The notes under the pieces are model-generated. The model made no database searches. It saw only the letters and a program-made list of their open reading frames with translations, and was not told the DNA's origin. DNA of 64,000 nt from Nicotiana tabacum (Eukaryota > Streptophyta > Magnoliopsida > Solanales > Solanaceae), in NCBI RefSeq assembly GCF_000715075.1, contig NC_134081.1, positions 62,251,653 through 62,315,652 of the forward strand. The letters run 5' to 3'. The position numbers and the translations under genes are program-made. This document shows positions 36,661 to 49,002 of this stretch, one piece after another (position 1 is the first letter of the stretch; each line of letters starts with the position of its first letter).

Positions 36661-37181
36661 TACATGGCTTCTTAAATAAAAAGTGAGCTACTTTTCTTCG
36701 ATGTGCCTCTTGTGTTTCTTTGTTTTTTTTAATGCCCTTTCATTTCTTCTTATCAATTGAGGTTCTTCGCTTTTGTTTCTATTTAATTTTAGGTGCCTGC
36801 TGCTGAGATTCTCCATGGGAAATATTATTTTCTAAAATCATCCAAAGAGTGAGCTGCTACGAATAGGAGGAAGGATTATTTTATAAAGCATGTACTCAGT
36901 GCTATGCCAATGCATCTTCTATTAATATGTTAGCCTGCTAAATAAGACAATATTACAACAAATTGAAAGAGTTTTTGCAAACTTTTTCTGGGGAAATCAT
37001 GGAAGAAACTATGTTACCCAACCGAAGAAGAGGAATAGGAGTGAGACCAGTCCAAGATAAACTAGCTCAATTTGGAGGAGCTACAAATTCTATTAAATAT
37101 AAAGTGGCAGCTTACACTGAAGATGGAATAGTCCTAAACTTGCAGGAACTGCCTATGAAATGTGGTGCAACAGATAATTAG

Positions 37182-38860
37182 AGTTAAAATTAACTCTCCA
37201 CATCTAAGTTATTAGCCTATATGGACTGCCTCCACTGATGGGAGATTTAACTATAACTCTTGCTTGGACCAAGTTAAGAGACCGATAGAAACTTAGTATC
37301 CACCGAGCAGTAGAGAGAATTATGTTCTTGTTTACCCTCAAAATTGGATAACAATTGAATTTATACGTGATTTTAAGAATACACGATCTAACTTGATACA
37401 AAATGAGAAGTCAGATTAAGATTGAAATTAATGATAAGAAAAGTAAACGCAAACCATACAAGTTGAACAATCTTGGCCTTTAAAGTTGATCACCCTTGAG
37501 TCAAAAATGCTACAATCGATGCTGGAACAGAATAATGAGATAATAATAAATAGAAATGATAGTTTATTGCTTTGAGATGCGAATTACAATGTGTTTTACA
37601 AATAATTAGACCTCCTTTATATAGTAGGGGAATCCTACTTTAAGTACAACTCAATATAAGGTAAAAAATCTCATGATTTGCTAATTAATCGGTTTCATTG
37701 ATACGTACCGAGATTCCCGCCATGATGTGCGACCGGTTACGGATATTTTGGTCTTCCGTTATTTTGGTTCGATGATGTTCTCTCGAGCTAATTCGGACTC
37801 AGAGTCAGTTCCGGGGTCACAGACTCGATAATCTTTGAAGGCGCATGTTCTACCCTCGTGCCTAGGTTCTATGGAATCCAGGGTCGATCTTCAATCCATT
37901 ATGTTTTATCCCCGGTACGTCATGCAATAGGCGAGCTCGGTTTCTACCGTATACAATTCTCTATCAGTTCTCACAGTAATCAAATAGTAAAGAAAGAACA
38001 CACGATATTTACGTGAAAAACTCCCTGCTCAAGGGATTAAAAATCACGACCTACCCTAGTAGGATTTCAATTCCACTAAACTGAGCAAACTTTAGATTAT
38101 AACCTATTGCAGTCTAGGAATTAAACTATTAATCCTTTCCTGGCCCTTACAATAATTCTATTGTAAGCCCTTTGCAATAACTCTATTACAAAGCAATACA
38201 CTTGACTAACTCTAGTCAAACAACCAAAATAATAATGGTTAAATGATGTCCTACAAAATATTTATAGAAAGCCGTGTATGAATAGTAGTAAAGAACTAAA
38301 GACAAAAACACAACAAACTTAAAGACTTAAGACATCTTTAGTGTTGGGAGCTCGTCCTTGGTTTGTAGCAGCTTTGTTCTTGAGTGCACCTAGAAAAAAT
38401 AGTGGCGACTCTCACTTGAGATGATAAGTTTTTCAGATTATCAAGTGTTAGAGATCAACCCTTGTGTAATACGTTTATATATGAGAGAGCATATATGAAG
38501 AGATAGAGACATTACACCTTTTGGTTTGGCCTCTAGCAGCAGCGGCTGTGCCGCTACATTGCTGCCAGTTGGTACAGTAAGACAACTTTTATAACTGTAG
38601 AATTGACTGTACGACATCTGAGGAACTGATCCTTGTTCCTTATCTGTTTCCTTATTTGGTTTCTCGAGTATTTGGCCAGACGACTGAGCATGTCTGAAAA
38701 GGCACAAGGAACTGATTTATCAGGTTCTCATTTGGTTCCTCAGTACAGTTTGACAAGTCATCAAAACCATTATCGCATAACTTTTCAGAGATTGTCACAT
38801 TACCACTTTTATTAACAGAATAATTTGACACAAGAAGAATCCTTTTACAATTTTCTTCTC
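37182..38860. other. Insert in the LINE, mostly unassigned, containing a solo LTR
   Basis: Outside the solo LTR (37329-37966) the sequence from 37972 to about 38260 (gatatttacgtg, ccctgctcaaggga, cgacctaccctagtagg) and 38400-38820 looks like a decayed retroelement LTR or leader, possibly copia-type, but no ends or coding parts confirm it. Confidence 0.35.
37329..37966 (-). repeat. Complete solo LTR of the E3 family
   Basis: On the minus strand it starts TGATAGAGAATTG and ends GAGGGTAAACA. It aligns with the E3 LTR (58178-58831): shared stretches include catcatggcg, aatcatgagatttt, ctacta(t/)...aaagg, acacattgt and attgttatccaatttt(a/g)agggtaaaca. A perfect 5-base duplication gttct flanks it (37324-37328 and 37967-37971). 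This is what recombination between two LTRs leaves behind. Length 638 bp. Confidence 0.85.
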
Positions 38861-39222
38861 CCTATGGAGATTACTTAAGCACGAGGTAGCAGTAGATGAC
38901 AACTTGAGGAGATTTAGATATCAACTACCGTCAAAGTGTCCTTGCCGTTTGAAACCTGAACAGAAAGAGGAGGAACATCTATTCCTAAAAGGAGATATTG
39001 GAAAGACCGTATGGAGACGCCTCAACCAACTGCTTTGAATTAGAATGGCTCAATGTAAGAGACAGATGATTCTTAAATGGTGGTTGGAGAAGGAACAAAA
39101 TTCTATTCAAAAGATCACCCTTCAAATACTTCCTAGTATCATCTTTTCGCAGATTTGGAAGTCTAGGTGCAAATGCAGATTCGAGAATATTAGAACATCA
39201 GCAAATAGAAATATTTTACATA

Positions 39223-39516
39223 TTCCCCTGTTTCAATTTAGACGATGTAATTTGAATTGGCACATAGTGTAAGAAACAAAAGAAGACTTTTGAAACAAGT
39301 AGTCCTAAAAGCTTAAGGGGTAAAAGTTTTGTGAGACCATGACATTTGTGTGACTATAAAACTTGAAGTAGTTTGAAGTAGAAATATTCTCATTAAGGAT
39401 AAAGTTGGTAAAATAAAGTAGTTTAAAGTTGAATTATTTCCGAATATAGAAATATACCTCTCTTTTTTTAACAGACTAATAAGGAAAGTGTATCATTTAA
39501 ATTGAAACAAGGGGAA
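39223..39516. mobile_element. Stowaway-type MITE (Tc1/mariner), 294 bp
   Basis: Ends ttcccctgtttcaattta and (reverse complement of right end) ttccccttgtttcaattta are inverted copies, flanked by TA on both sides (39221-39222 and 39517-39518). It lies between the zinc-binding domain and the RNase H of the LINE. Confidence 0.75.
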
Positions 39517-39779
39517 TATTAACCAGAGACTCAACATGGTGGATGACAAACAATATCCCAGGATACCACTTATCATGAGATGGTATCATTTCTATGAACT
39601 TGTAGATTCTGCAAAGCCTGAGATCACTATTAGAATTATGAAATGGACACCTCCTAGGAGTGGTGGGCTAAAACTTAATTCCTATGGATGCTGCAAAGGC
39701 AATCCTGAAAGCTGTGGTGGTGGTGCCATAATTAGGGACTATCACGAAAAATGATGGCAGCTTTTGCTAAGAATCTCGA

Positions 39780-40634
39780 CAGTGTTTTAAAAGGCATTTT
39801 TGGGACTCGTTCGGGGCTCGCCCCAGGGCGGGGCACTTGTAAAACGCCCTGGAACTCATGTATGGGGCTTAGTTCTGTGAGGCTTACGCCCTAAGCACCC
39901 GACCGTGTGCCCTAAATACGCCTAACGCCCAACGTTCGGGGCTCGCCTAACAGTTCTAACGTAAATCACGTGTCGAATTTCCTAATTAATATCTTTGACC
40001 TTCAAAATTCTTTAACAAATTAATGATAAAAGTTCAATTTATCGATAGAAATATGAAGATTGAGCATAACTCTAATCATGAGACATAGTATTGCGAATTT
40101 ATATCTTCACTTGTTATTGGTCGTGTATTAGTTCATTTGTCCATCCTTGCTATACACTTTTATTAATTTTATATCTTAAACTAATTTGTATTTATTCATG
40201 AAGGAGTAATATTTTAATTATCGTACTAATAAGATTTTATTAATTATTTACTTTTAGGAAGGTAAAATGTGGAGTTTGATCATTTTTTTAAAAGAAATTG
40301 TAAGTTTTTAATTATTTGAAAGTTAAAGACGTTATACGTGATTTGTATGCATTAGTTATACTTAAGAATCATGCTAGATATTTTTTTTCTATGAGTTCCT
40401 TTAATTTTTAACTTTTAATTTATATTTTATATTTTTTGTGTTATTATGTTATTTTATTAATAACATTGCTTGTAAGTAGCGTATAATAGATTCTTTCAAA
40501 TTTATCTGTTTATAAATATTTACTGTCATTATATTATTTTATAAAATATTAAAAATTAAATAGCTGTGGGGCTTACGCCTCGTTGAGGCATATGTAAAAC
40601 GTTTCGCCTTACGCCCACGCCTTTTAAAACACTG
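39780..40634. mobile_element. hAT-like MITE in the LINE RNase H, 855 bp
   Basis: Ends cagtgttttaaaaggc and (reverse complement) cagtgttttaaaaggcg. Flanks aatctcga and aatctggg fit an 8-base target duplication with changes; both encode the same Asn-Leu of the RNase H, which continues correctly after removing the insert. Both ends have GC-rich 'ggggctt(a/c)gcc' text, and the centre is AT-rich. 8-base duplications are typical of hAT elements. Confidence 0.75.
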
Positions 40635-41244
40635 AATCTGGGACATGATTCTAATAATTTTATTGAAGCACTAGCAATGGAGATTGGAATTTAATGGTGC
40701 GTGGATAATGGGATTAAAAAACTAGAAGTTGAGAGTTTACTTCTCAAATGCTGGTAAATTGGATCCTGGACAGGGCCTTAATACCATGGAACTTACACAC
40801 TATAGTGATCAAAATTGAATACTGTAATTTCTAAGAGATCACAATTTTAAGGAAGAAAATACGGTAGCTGACTGCTTGGCCAATTATGGACTTAACTGTA
40901 ATAACACTAACTGGTATATTGGTTTTCAGCAACTGCCAAGGAATACTGGAGGAGATTTCAACATTGATAAGACGCAATTCCCAATTTTTCCAATGAAACA
41001 TAACAACTCTTTCACTTTGGACGGACAACTTCTTAGAATGTATCATTTTCTTATATCTTAACTTCTACACTCATGTACAGAGGAGGATCTTGTATAGGAT
41101 TGATCACTCCCTACCTTAAAGAATTTTGTTAGCTTACTGAGTAGTCCTACATTCCCGTAAAGGTGGAGCCTGTCCCAACCTAGTAGGCACTTGATTCTGG
41201 GAAACTAGACATCCCATTACTGTACTTTTGCATATATGTGAAAG

Positions 41245-41510
41245 GCCCGGTGGCGGACACATGATTTTCTGCTAAGGGGTTCGAAAAAGAAAAAAGTTAA
41301 AAAGTTTGAAGAGATTGTAACTAGTGGAATTAAACCAATGACCTAACAAAGGTTTTGAACCCGACCATTGAGCTATGCTTTTGGGCTATGATTAAGTAGA
41401 TTCAAAACATAATATATAAAGGTAAAAAAAAAAGATTTTACCTTTTATATACAATGTAATTTTTCGACGAAGAGGGTTAGAGGAACTCCCGCCCCCTAAA
41501 TCCGCCCCCG
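41245..41510. mobile_element. MITE with CCGGTGGCGGA ends, 266 bp
   Basis: Left gcccggtggcgga and right tccgcccccg are inverted. A perfect 7-base repeat gtgaaag flanks it (41238-41244 and 41511-41517). The inner tatatacaatgtaatttttcgacgaag links it to the MITE at 36326. 41062-41237 has no recognisable content. Confidence 0.6.
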
Positions 41511-41517
41511 GTGAAAG

Positions 41518-42895
41518 CTTATCCAGGCTCTAGAAGTAGAGATGGATAATTCGAAATAATATATATATTAATGCAGATAAGATTATTTTAAAAAAATGCA
41601 TTATCGAAATCCAAAATCAGCAAACTAATATATTAGAAAGCAAAGAGAAATATAATTCTAACATTCACTTTCAGAATTCAAAGAATCAAAAGCTTGTGTT
41701 GTAGAAGAGTATTTCACTTTGAAAGGATGGGCATCATTAGGTGAAACCCATTTTGACCCAGAGGCTATTTATTTTTTTGAGTGGATACTATAGATTGATT
41801 TACATTTTATCTGGATTAAATGGATAAGTTATCCAACCCATTCTTAAATAAATAAATTGGGTGGACACTTGGATATTTTATCCATTTGCATTAGATAATA
41901 GATATACATAGTCAAAAACTAATATTCTCTGTACACACGATTGGATTTGAAATCATAATTATTGAGAAAACTCTTGGTAAGAGCCTGGTGGACTTTTTTG
42001 CGAGCTAGAAGATTCAAGGTATTAAGGTAAATCGGCCCTTTATAGGAGTATTATCACTTTTAACTCGCGCTAGAAATTATTTGTATTTGGTAATCGAAAA
42101 AGTGTATAAAATTTATATAATTTTTTGTATATAACATATAAAATATATATATATATATATACAAAAAATATAAAAAAAAATTATATATTTTTTTGACTAT
42201 TATTTTTCAATCGGCTATACAATTTCATTTTTCTAACAAGGGACATGACTGCCACACACAAGTCACACTAAAAGAAATAATTAAGCATCAAGTGGTTGAG
42301 CTTTGAATATCATTGGACTTTAATCTGAGCCACTAATCTGACGATTCTTGAATTCTCCATACGACTCTCATAGAATAATATATATTTCTGTGTGAACTTA
42401 TTTGACATTTCTAATTAATATATTGGAGCCATCATTTTTGGCTAATTTGCACTTGGGTGTTGCTTGTTCGAACTTGGACCATATTATTGTAATTTGAAGT
42501 TGGACTTTTTCGAATTAAATAAATACCATCTTGAAATTGAGCAACAAAAATTTTGTCAGGTAATGATATACGCACACCGCCACGTGTATATTTAATTAAA
42601 AAGCTTTATTTCTAAAAGTACACATGCAATCGCCACAGGAGTGGAATCGATATATATGAGTAATCGTAATGCACGCAATCAAATGAACCGTAAATTCTTT
42701 TTTGTAATTTTTTTCCCTTTGTTTTTCTTTCTTTTTCTTTTGTATGTTGAAGCGTACGGCAAATGTTAACCCACGAAAAAAGATGATATAGAACAAGCTC
42801 CTTGTTGAATGATGATGGGTGATTATACTTTTAAAAATCTAATATTTTCATTAAATTGTGAGGAAATATAAATACACAGATCTCGAAAAAATATA
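41518..42895. other. Unassigned AT-rich intergenic DNA
   Basis: No gene. 41720-41890 has ggatatt...atccaaccca text similar to the hAT-like MITE family at 43171. 42090-42210 is an imperfect AT-rich inverted repeat around a (TA) run at 42143-42162. Confidence 0.4.
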
Positions 42896-43098
42896 CTCCC
42901 TCCGTTTCAATTTATGTGAACACATTTGACTGGGTACAGAATTTAAGAAAAGAGATAAGACTTTTAAACTTGTGGTGTAAAATGAGGCACATATATTTTG
43001 TGTGGCTATAAATCATTGCATAAAGGTAAATTGTAGTGGTCATTCTTTTTGGCACAGACTAAAAAGAAAATAGGTTCACATAAATTGAAATGGAGGAG
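42896..43098. mobile_element. Stowaway MITE, 203 bp
   Basis: Starts CTCCCTCCGTTTCAATTT and ends in its inverted form (aaattgaaatggaggag). TA flanks both sides (42894-42895, 43099-43100). This is the classical Stowaway terminus of plants. Confidence 0.85.
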
Positions 43099-43170
43099 TA
43101 TCTATTTCCTCTGATTAGGATTTTCTGGAAATGGGATTCAGAGTGTGGATGTGACTGGGATATGAGGGAG

Positions 43171-43577
43171 TAAGGGTGACAAAATGGTTAAAAGAAAACA
43201 GTTAACCACCCATATTATCCACTAAAAAATTGGTTGGATAATAAACTTTTTAAAAACGGATCAAATATGGATAAGAACCATATTATCCATTTAGAAAATG
43301 GATAACCAATGGGTAACCAATGGACAACCAATGGGTCTAATTTTTACATTTGTAAAGCCTCAAAATGGGGGTTCCTCAAGTTAGGGAGACTAAAAATTCT
43401 CCCAAAAGTGATCATATGCAAGAAGTCATGGATAATATGGTTACCCATATTATCCGCCGATTAACCCGTTTTATATCCGTATTAAATATGTGTCGGATCG
43501 AATAATTTATCCATTTTTTCATTATTCATTTTTGACCCGAACCATATCCGACCCGCCCCGCCCGTTTGCCACTCCTA
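43171..43577. mobile_element. hAT-like MITE, about 407 bp
   Basis: Ends taagggtgacaaa and (reverse complement) taggagtggcaaa. Flanks tgagggag and ctagggag fit an 8-base duplication with two changes. The inside is full of ggataa/ttatcc text, with repeated ggataaccaatgggta units. Confidence 0.65.
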
Positions 43578-46441
43578 CTAGGGAGCGTCAAAATAGGAAA
43601 GAAGGAAAATAGATGATGAATGCACTTAAATGCAGAATATTTGAGTTCTTATGAAATTTACTCTTTCTTATTGGGTTTTGCATTCCTACTTATTCAGTAT
43701 TCAATAGAATCTACAACTTGATTTTTTTAATTATAGTTGCAAGAGCCACCTCCTTAAAATTTGATTTAATGTTACTTATTTTATCTTGAAATTTTGGGAG
43801 AGAGGAATATGTAACAGTCCAGTCCGATCGATCATTTTGAATTTTACAACTCTATTTCCCTATTTTATGATTCCACTAGGTTGCTTTGGTATTTTATAAG
43901 TTGCGGGTATGGATGGTTTGATTCCTGAAGGATTCGCGAGTGATTTGGAATACGTAGTTCCAAACTAGAAGCTTTAAGTTGGAAGAATTAACCAAATTTT
44001 ATATTTTAGGTTAACGAGCTCGGATTGGTGATTTGAAAATTCAGATAAGTTCGTATGGTGATTTTGAACTTCTACGTATGTTCGGTTCGGGTCTCAGGTA
44101 GCCCAGGGTTAATTCGGCACTTCTAATCGAAAGTTGAATTTTTGAACTTGAGAAAGTTGAGATTTTTTGTTTGTTGCTTGATTCTTAATTTGATGTTGTT
44201 CTTAGTATTTTGATCCTTTAGACAAGATTGTATAGGGTATATGAACTTGTTAGGGTGATGGGATGGGTTTTCGAGGGGCTCGGGTGTGTCTCGGGGTGGT
44301 TTCAGAGCATTTTGAAAAAATTACAATTGCAAATTTGATGCATTTCATTGAATCGCATTCGGGGAGCTGAGTCTCACGATCGCGTAAAAGGATTATGGGA
44401 GCCAAGGACTTGTTCTTTGCGAACGCATTCTAGAGGTCGCGATCGCGTAGGTGTGTGTGTAGTTGTTCTTCACAAACATGTGGGGAGCATCTCGGTCGGG
44501 TTGGCCTCAGTCACTTGTCTTCGCGATTGCGTGAGGTACATGTCGCGATCGCGATGTACATTTTCGGCCTAAGAGTGTATTTTGTCCAGATTTTAAGATT
44601 TAGCTTACTTACACTATTTTTAGATTTAGAGTGCGGGGAGGAGAATTTGAAGAGGGATTTTACCCCAATCTTGAGGATAAGTAATTTTTACTTTAATTTT
44701 TTCATAAACCTTGATTCCCCATGTAGTTTTGTACATAAAATATGAAATCTAAGAGATAAATTTGGTATTCTTGTCTAAGACTTAAGAAAATAGATTTTGA
44801 GGTTTTGAATACCGAATTGGACTCGAATTTGGAAACTAATCATACATTTAGACTCCTGGGATTATGGGTCAATGAGATTTGACCTTGGACTCGGGTTGAC
44901 CATATGGGCCTAGGTTGGCTTTTTATTGACTTTTGAGATTTGATTAAACATTCAGCCTTTATTATTTGGACTTGGTTTTTATGAATTTATTTGACCTTGT
45001 TAAGTATTATTTGAATAAATTTGGAGCGTTTGGAGGGCAATGATAGAGGAAAAAGCATATTGGAAAGTTGAAACCTAGTCCGAATAAAGTATATAGCTTG
45101 GCTAACCTTGATTTGAGAGAATTTTCCATAAAATAGACTTATATGCAAAGTAGTACATATTTGGGAGCGACGTATATGCGAGGTGACTAGCGTATATGCG
45201 GGCGCCAAGGTTATGTCATATTTAGGGTGAAATTTAGACCTTTTTGTGCCTAGTTTGAGATATATTTCTTCTTATTTTATGCCTTATTTGTTGTATGACT
45301 GTGAGCAAATTTATTCATGCCAAAGATTAGGTTTAGGCTTTTTGATGCTTTAATTAGAAGTAACAGGCTATATGGTATGTTGGATAACGTGTTGTAGTCG
45401 TGGTCATACTTGTACATATGCATATATCGCTGCATGTTGATTTCTCTATCCATATGCATCGTACATGCTTATTTCTTATTCATATAAGGCTGGCACGTAC
45501 TCTGTTATGGACTAAGGTTGGTACGATTGGATATTCCATGTGATTATTACGATTTGGCATGATGATACATTTTATGCAGTTTGATGATTAATTTTCTGAG
45601 ATATTAATGATTTATTATGGAGTTATATTGCTAGGCACATAAATCCGGATTCATCCCTTCGGAGTTACGTGATTATCCATTTTACCCTTGGGTCGGGTAT
45701 GCATAGTGATATTGGACACCTAGAGGTGTCGGGCACTTGAGAGGTGTCAGTTGAGGTAAAGGTGGAGGCTTAGACATGCATAGACATTTTAGACATAGAG
45801 ACATGCATACACATACTAATTGATGCATATCATCCACATATGTTGATTCTGTGCCTTACTTGCCTTCTTGATGAACTTATCTAAAAGGTATGCTTAATAG
45901 CCGATTCTTAATTGAGTATCTTACTATTTACATTCGTGGTTTCTTGGTTGTTTCTCCATTTGTCGTATATTGTTGTGATTTAAATAGGTTATGAAAATTT
46001 GTATCATTTTGTCTTAACCTCGCCACTATTTTATCAGGATCAGACTTGATATGTAAGTATGCATTGACTTTGTACTTATACTATACTTCTATTTATTTTT
46101 ATGCATATCCTGGTGTTGGTCCCGATGGTGTCCAGGAGGGTTGTTAGTAGATTGTCTTGTTAAAGACTTCGCAGTAAGTTATTATGTTGGATTCGCAGCG
46201 TGTGGAGTCCCCTTCTTATCTATTCTACTGTTTATCTTCTTCTAGATAATACTTTTATCTTTTAGACTCATTTGTATTCTCTTTAGTAGCTCATGACTTT
46301 GTACTGCTGAATTTTGGGAGATTGATATAGTATATTATGTACCTGGTTGATGAGGTTATACTTATGTATGCATTACTTATATTATAGCAGCTGATTACAC
46401 TTTATTTTGTATTGGCTTGGCTGTTTAAATGTGTGGGCTTA

Positions 46442-47206
46442 CACTACTAGAAGTTCGAAAAAAATTGACCACGATCAACCGACCAATTTCGGTCGGTCAA
46501 ACAACTGACCAAAAAACCAACCAAAGTTGGTCGGTTTTTTAATTTTTTTTTTTTTTTACCGAAACCGACCAACTTTGGTCAGTTTTCTTTGGCGCAAAAA
46601 TGTGGAAAACTATTTTTGAGTCCCGCGAAATTTATTTTTCAAGAAACCGACCAACTTTGATTGATTTTTCATTTAAAATACATTAAAATTAACATTAAAA
46701 AAAGGACCAAAATCGGTCGGTTAATTCGGCTGGTCATTTTAAAAAATCGACCGGATTCGGTCGGTAATTTTATTTTTTTAATAAAACCGACCAACTTTGG
46801 TCGGTTATTTTCGTGCAAAAATACAATTAAAGAGTATAAATAAAATAAAAGACAGTCTTAAAATAAAATGCACCAATGGTCTAGTGGTAGAATAGTATCG
46901 TGCCACAGTACAGACCCCGGTTCGATTCTCAGATGGTGCATCTTTTAATTATATAATTAAAATACCGACCAGCTTTGGTCGGAAAAAACCGACCAACTTT
47001 GGTCGATTTTTTCAGCAATTTTTTTTTTGAATTTAATTGACCGACCAAAGTTGATCGGTAATTTCCAACCAACCTTGGTCGGTATGCCCTTCCGACATTC
47101 AAAATACCTTTCACACATAAATGATCGCGTTTTGGACGGTTATTGGCCATTACTGACCCACTTTGGTCGGGTTTTTTAGACGGTTTTGCTCGAATTCTTA
47201 GTAGTG
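46442..47206. mobile_element. Complete non-autonomous CACTA (EnSpm) element, 765 bp
   Basis: Left end CACTACTAGAAGTTCGA, right end in reverse complement CACTACTAAGAATTCGAG. A 3-base duplication TTA flanks it (46439-46441, 47207-47209), as expected for CACTA elements. Sub-terminal repeats accgaccaactttggtcggt occur many times in both orientations. It has no transposase and carries a tRNA-like sequence in the middle (46870-46940). Confidence 0.85.
46870..46940 (+). tRNA. tRNA-Gly(GCC)-like sequence, decayed, inside the CACTA element
   Basis: 71 bases, the usual length of plant tRNA-Gly. Anticodon GCC at 46902-46904 in loop gtgccac. The A box (46877-46890) and B box ggttcgattc (46919-46928) are kept, so Pol III could in principle still recognise it. 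The acceptor stem pairs at six of seven positions (A7 faces A66). The D stem is intact. The anticodon stem has one mismatch and a G-T pair, and the T stem has two mismatches. It ends with the discriminator A; CCA is not encoded, as normal for nuclear genes. Most likely a captured tRNA gene that has degenerated. Confidence 0.75.
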
Positions 47207-47454
47207 TTACCTAGCAAGTTAGGTTTGGTGTCATCACGACCTATTTTGGGTCGTGAAAAAATTGGTATCGGCTCTCTAGGTTCATGAGTTATATGAGCCA
47301 ATGTCTAGTAGAATCCTACGGATCGGTATGGAGACGACTATACTTATCTTCGAGAGGCTACAAGGCATTTAGGAAGCTTCTCTTCTTTCTTTCCTTATCG
47401 TGCATTCTTTGTTTCATCTTGAAGTTTGAATTTTTATTTTTTATTCTCTCAAAG

Positions 47455-48990
47455 ATGGTGAAGACACATGCATCAGTAGTGACTGAGCAGGATCCAGTAC
47501 CTCAGGCAGGAGCCAGAAGAGGCAGGGGTCGGGGCAGGGCTGGAGCTCAAACCAGGGCATGTATGACAGCACTCGCGAGAGCTAGAGTAGCCACAACTAC
47601 TTGTGCTCGTGATAGAGATGCTTCTGACGAGCCACCTGCAGCTCCAGTGGTGGATCAGGTTGTCCTACCAATACCAACGTAGGTTCTCAAGGGTATTATT
47701 GCTACTCTAGTGCTTCAGAAAACCATGTTCTGGATTTTGAGCTATTTTGAGGGTTTATCACATGTAGGGATGATTCCCGCATTCCCCGCTACTTCTCAGG
47801 CTAGTGGGCGCGCCCAAAGCCCAACTACTCACATTCCAGAGCAGGTAAATGCTATGTTTCAGACTTCGGGAGTTCCAACTATTCCAGCAGTTGGGGTAGT
47901 TCAGCCTATTACCGTATTTAGGCCGGAGGTTAGGCCTGCTACGTCTGTGGATGAGCATAAGAGGATAGATTGGCTTCAAAAGTTAGATCCTCCACATTTT
48001 GATGGTGATCTCATAACTGATGCTCAAGACTTCTTGGATATGTGTCATGGGATTTTGCGCAATTTGGGCCTTGTAGAGTTCAATAGAGTTGATTTCACTA
48101 CTTTTTAATTAAGAGGGCCAGCTAAGAAGTGGTGGAAGACTTATAACTATGGTAGGTCAGCAGGGTCACTTCCTCTCATTTGGACTAATTTTCGACTCTC
48201 TTCTAGGATAAGTTTATCCTACTTACTATGAGGGATGAGTTACGCATCCATTTTGAGTATTTGCCTCAGGGGGGCATGTTTGCTACTGAGTATGAGATGA
48301 GGTTTACCGGTTTGTCTCGTTATGTATTTCTTGATTCCCTCTAATGCAGAGAAGGTAATGAGATTCATTGAGGGGATTAATTTTAGAATTAAGCTCAGTA
48401 TGGCTAGAGAGATCGAGACATCGAATACTTTCCATCAGGTAGTAGAGATAGCATAGAGGATTAAGCGTATTCGTAGTCAGGGGAGAGATACAATGAAGTA
48501 TAAGAGGCTTTGTCATTCAGGAGGATTTGGTGGTGCCTTGTCTGGAGGCAAGAGTCATTTTGGTAGAGGTAATTCTAGTAGACCGATTCACACAACACTT
48601 TAGACTTCTCACGGTGCTCCAGTTAGTAATGGTTCTCATTGTTCCCTGTTCGGGGCAGGGATTCTACAGTGTGCCTCCGGCTCATGGTTACTTCGGCGGT
48701 TATTCTGGTCATCAGGGACAGACTCAGTCCCAACAACCATGCCAGTAGAGAGAATGCTTTGAGTGTGAGAATCGAGGCATATTAGGATGGATTATCCCAA
48801 AGTTCGGAGTGGTATATCTCATAAGTATACTCAGACTATAATTCTAGTCCAGTTGCCACACCACATGCCAGCCAACTAGAGATGAAGTTCATCCAATTAG
48901 TGATTGTCCTAGAGGAGAAGCACAGATCGGTAAAGGTCAGGATCATTTTTATGCTTTTCACGGTAGATCTAAGGTGGTGGCGTCAGATGT
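47455..48990 (+). pseudogene. Chromovirus gag, broken
   Basis: Starts MVKTHASVV, with an Arg/Gly-rich stretch (ARRGRGRGRAGAQTRA). The capsid part at 47935-48160 reads LDPPHFDGD, AQDFLDMCH, then GPAKKWWKTY after an in-frame TAA (48106-48108). A TAG at 47680 lies earlier in the same frame; shifts near 48200 and 48330 follow. A remnant of the zinc knuckle is at 48750-48775 (CFECENRG), lacking its last ligands. It ends at the entry to protease, at 49002. Confidence 0.7.
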
Positions 48991-49002
48991 GGTCATTATA
49001 TG

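Larger units (their letters stand above)
36940..41061 (+). pseudogene. Old LINE (non-LTR retrotransposon): RT end, zinc-binding RT domain, RNase H; broken by inserts
   Basis: 36960-37181 codes, with shifts, for the end of a LINE reverse transcriptase (ERVFANFFWG in one frame, GIGVRPVQD in another). 38870-39222 matches the zinc-binding region after plant LINE RTs (CPCRLKPEQKEEEHLFLKG). 39540-39779 and 40635-40900 are the two halves of a plant LINE RNase H: WTPPRSGGLKLNSYGCCKG, then NNFIEALAMEIG, VDNGIKKLEVES, and a last piece ENTVADCLANYG. Inserts within: the 37182-38860 interval with a solo LTR, a Stowaway (39223-39516) and a hAT-like MITE (39780-40634). No 5' part was found. Confidence 0.65.
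43810..47258 (+). repeat. Chromovirus 5' LTR (with nested CACTA-like element)
   Basis: About 2.7 kb after removing the 765-bp insert. It contains cgcgatcgcg-rich text at 44370-44560 and ends ...ttttgggtcgtga before the primer site. Open frames of 73-96 codons inside have no support as genes. Confidence 0.65.
43810..49002 (+). mobile_element. Del/Tekay-like chromovirus: 5' LTR, primer site, gag; truncated
   Basis: The LTR starts TGTAACAGTCC with a following gatcgatcattttga, typical for this gypsy lineage. The primer site at 47263 (tggtatcggctctctagg) is tRNA-Met-like. Gag follows and reaches the start of the protease region (FHGRSKVVASDVVI) where the element stops dead at 49002. No pol and no second LTR are in the window. 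A CACTA-like element (46442-47206) sits within the LTR. Confidence 0.75.

Noticed and set aside
44348..44745. Small frames in the chromovirus LTR
   Set aside because: Located inside an LTR; composition and lack of motifs suggest chance.
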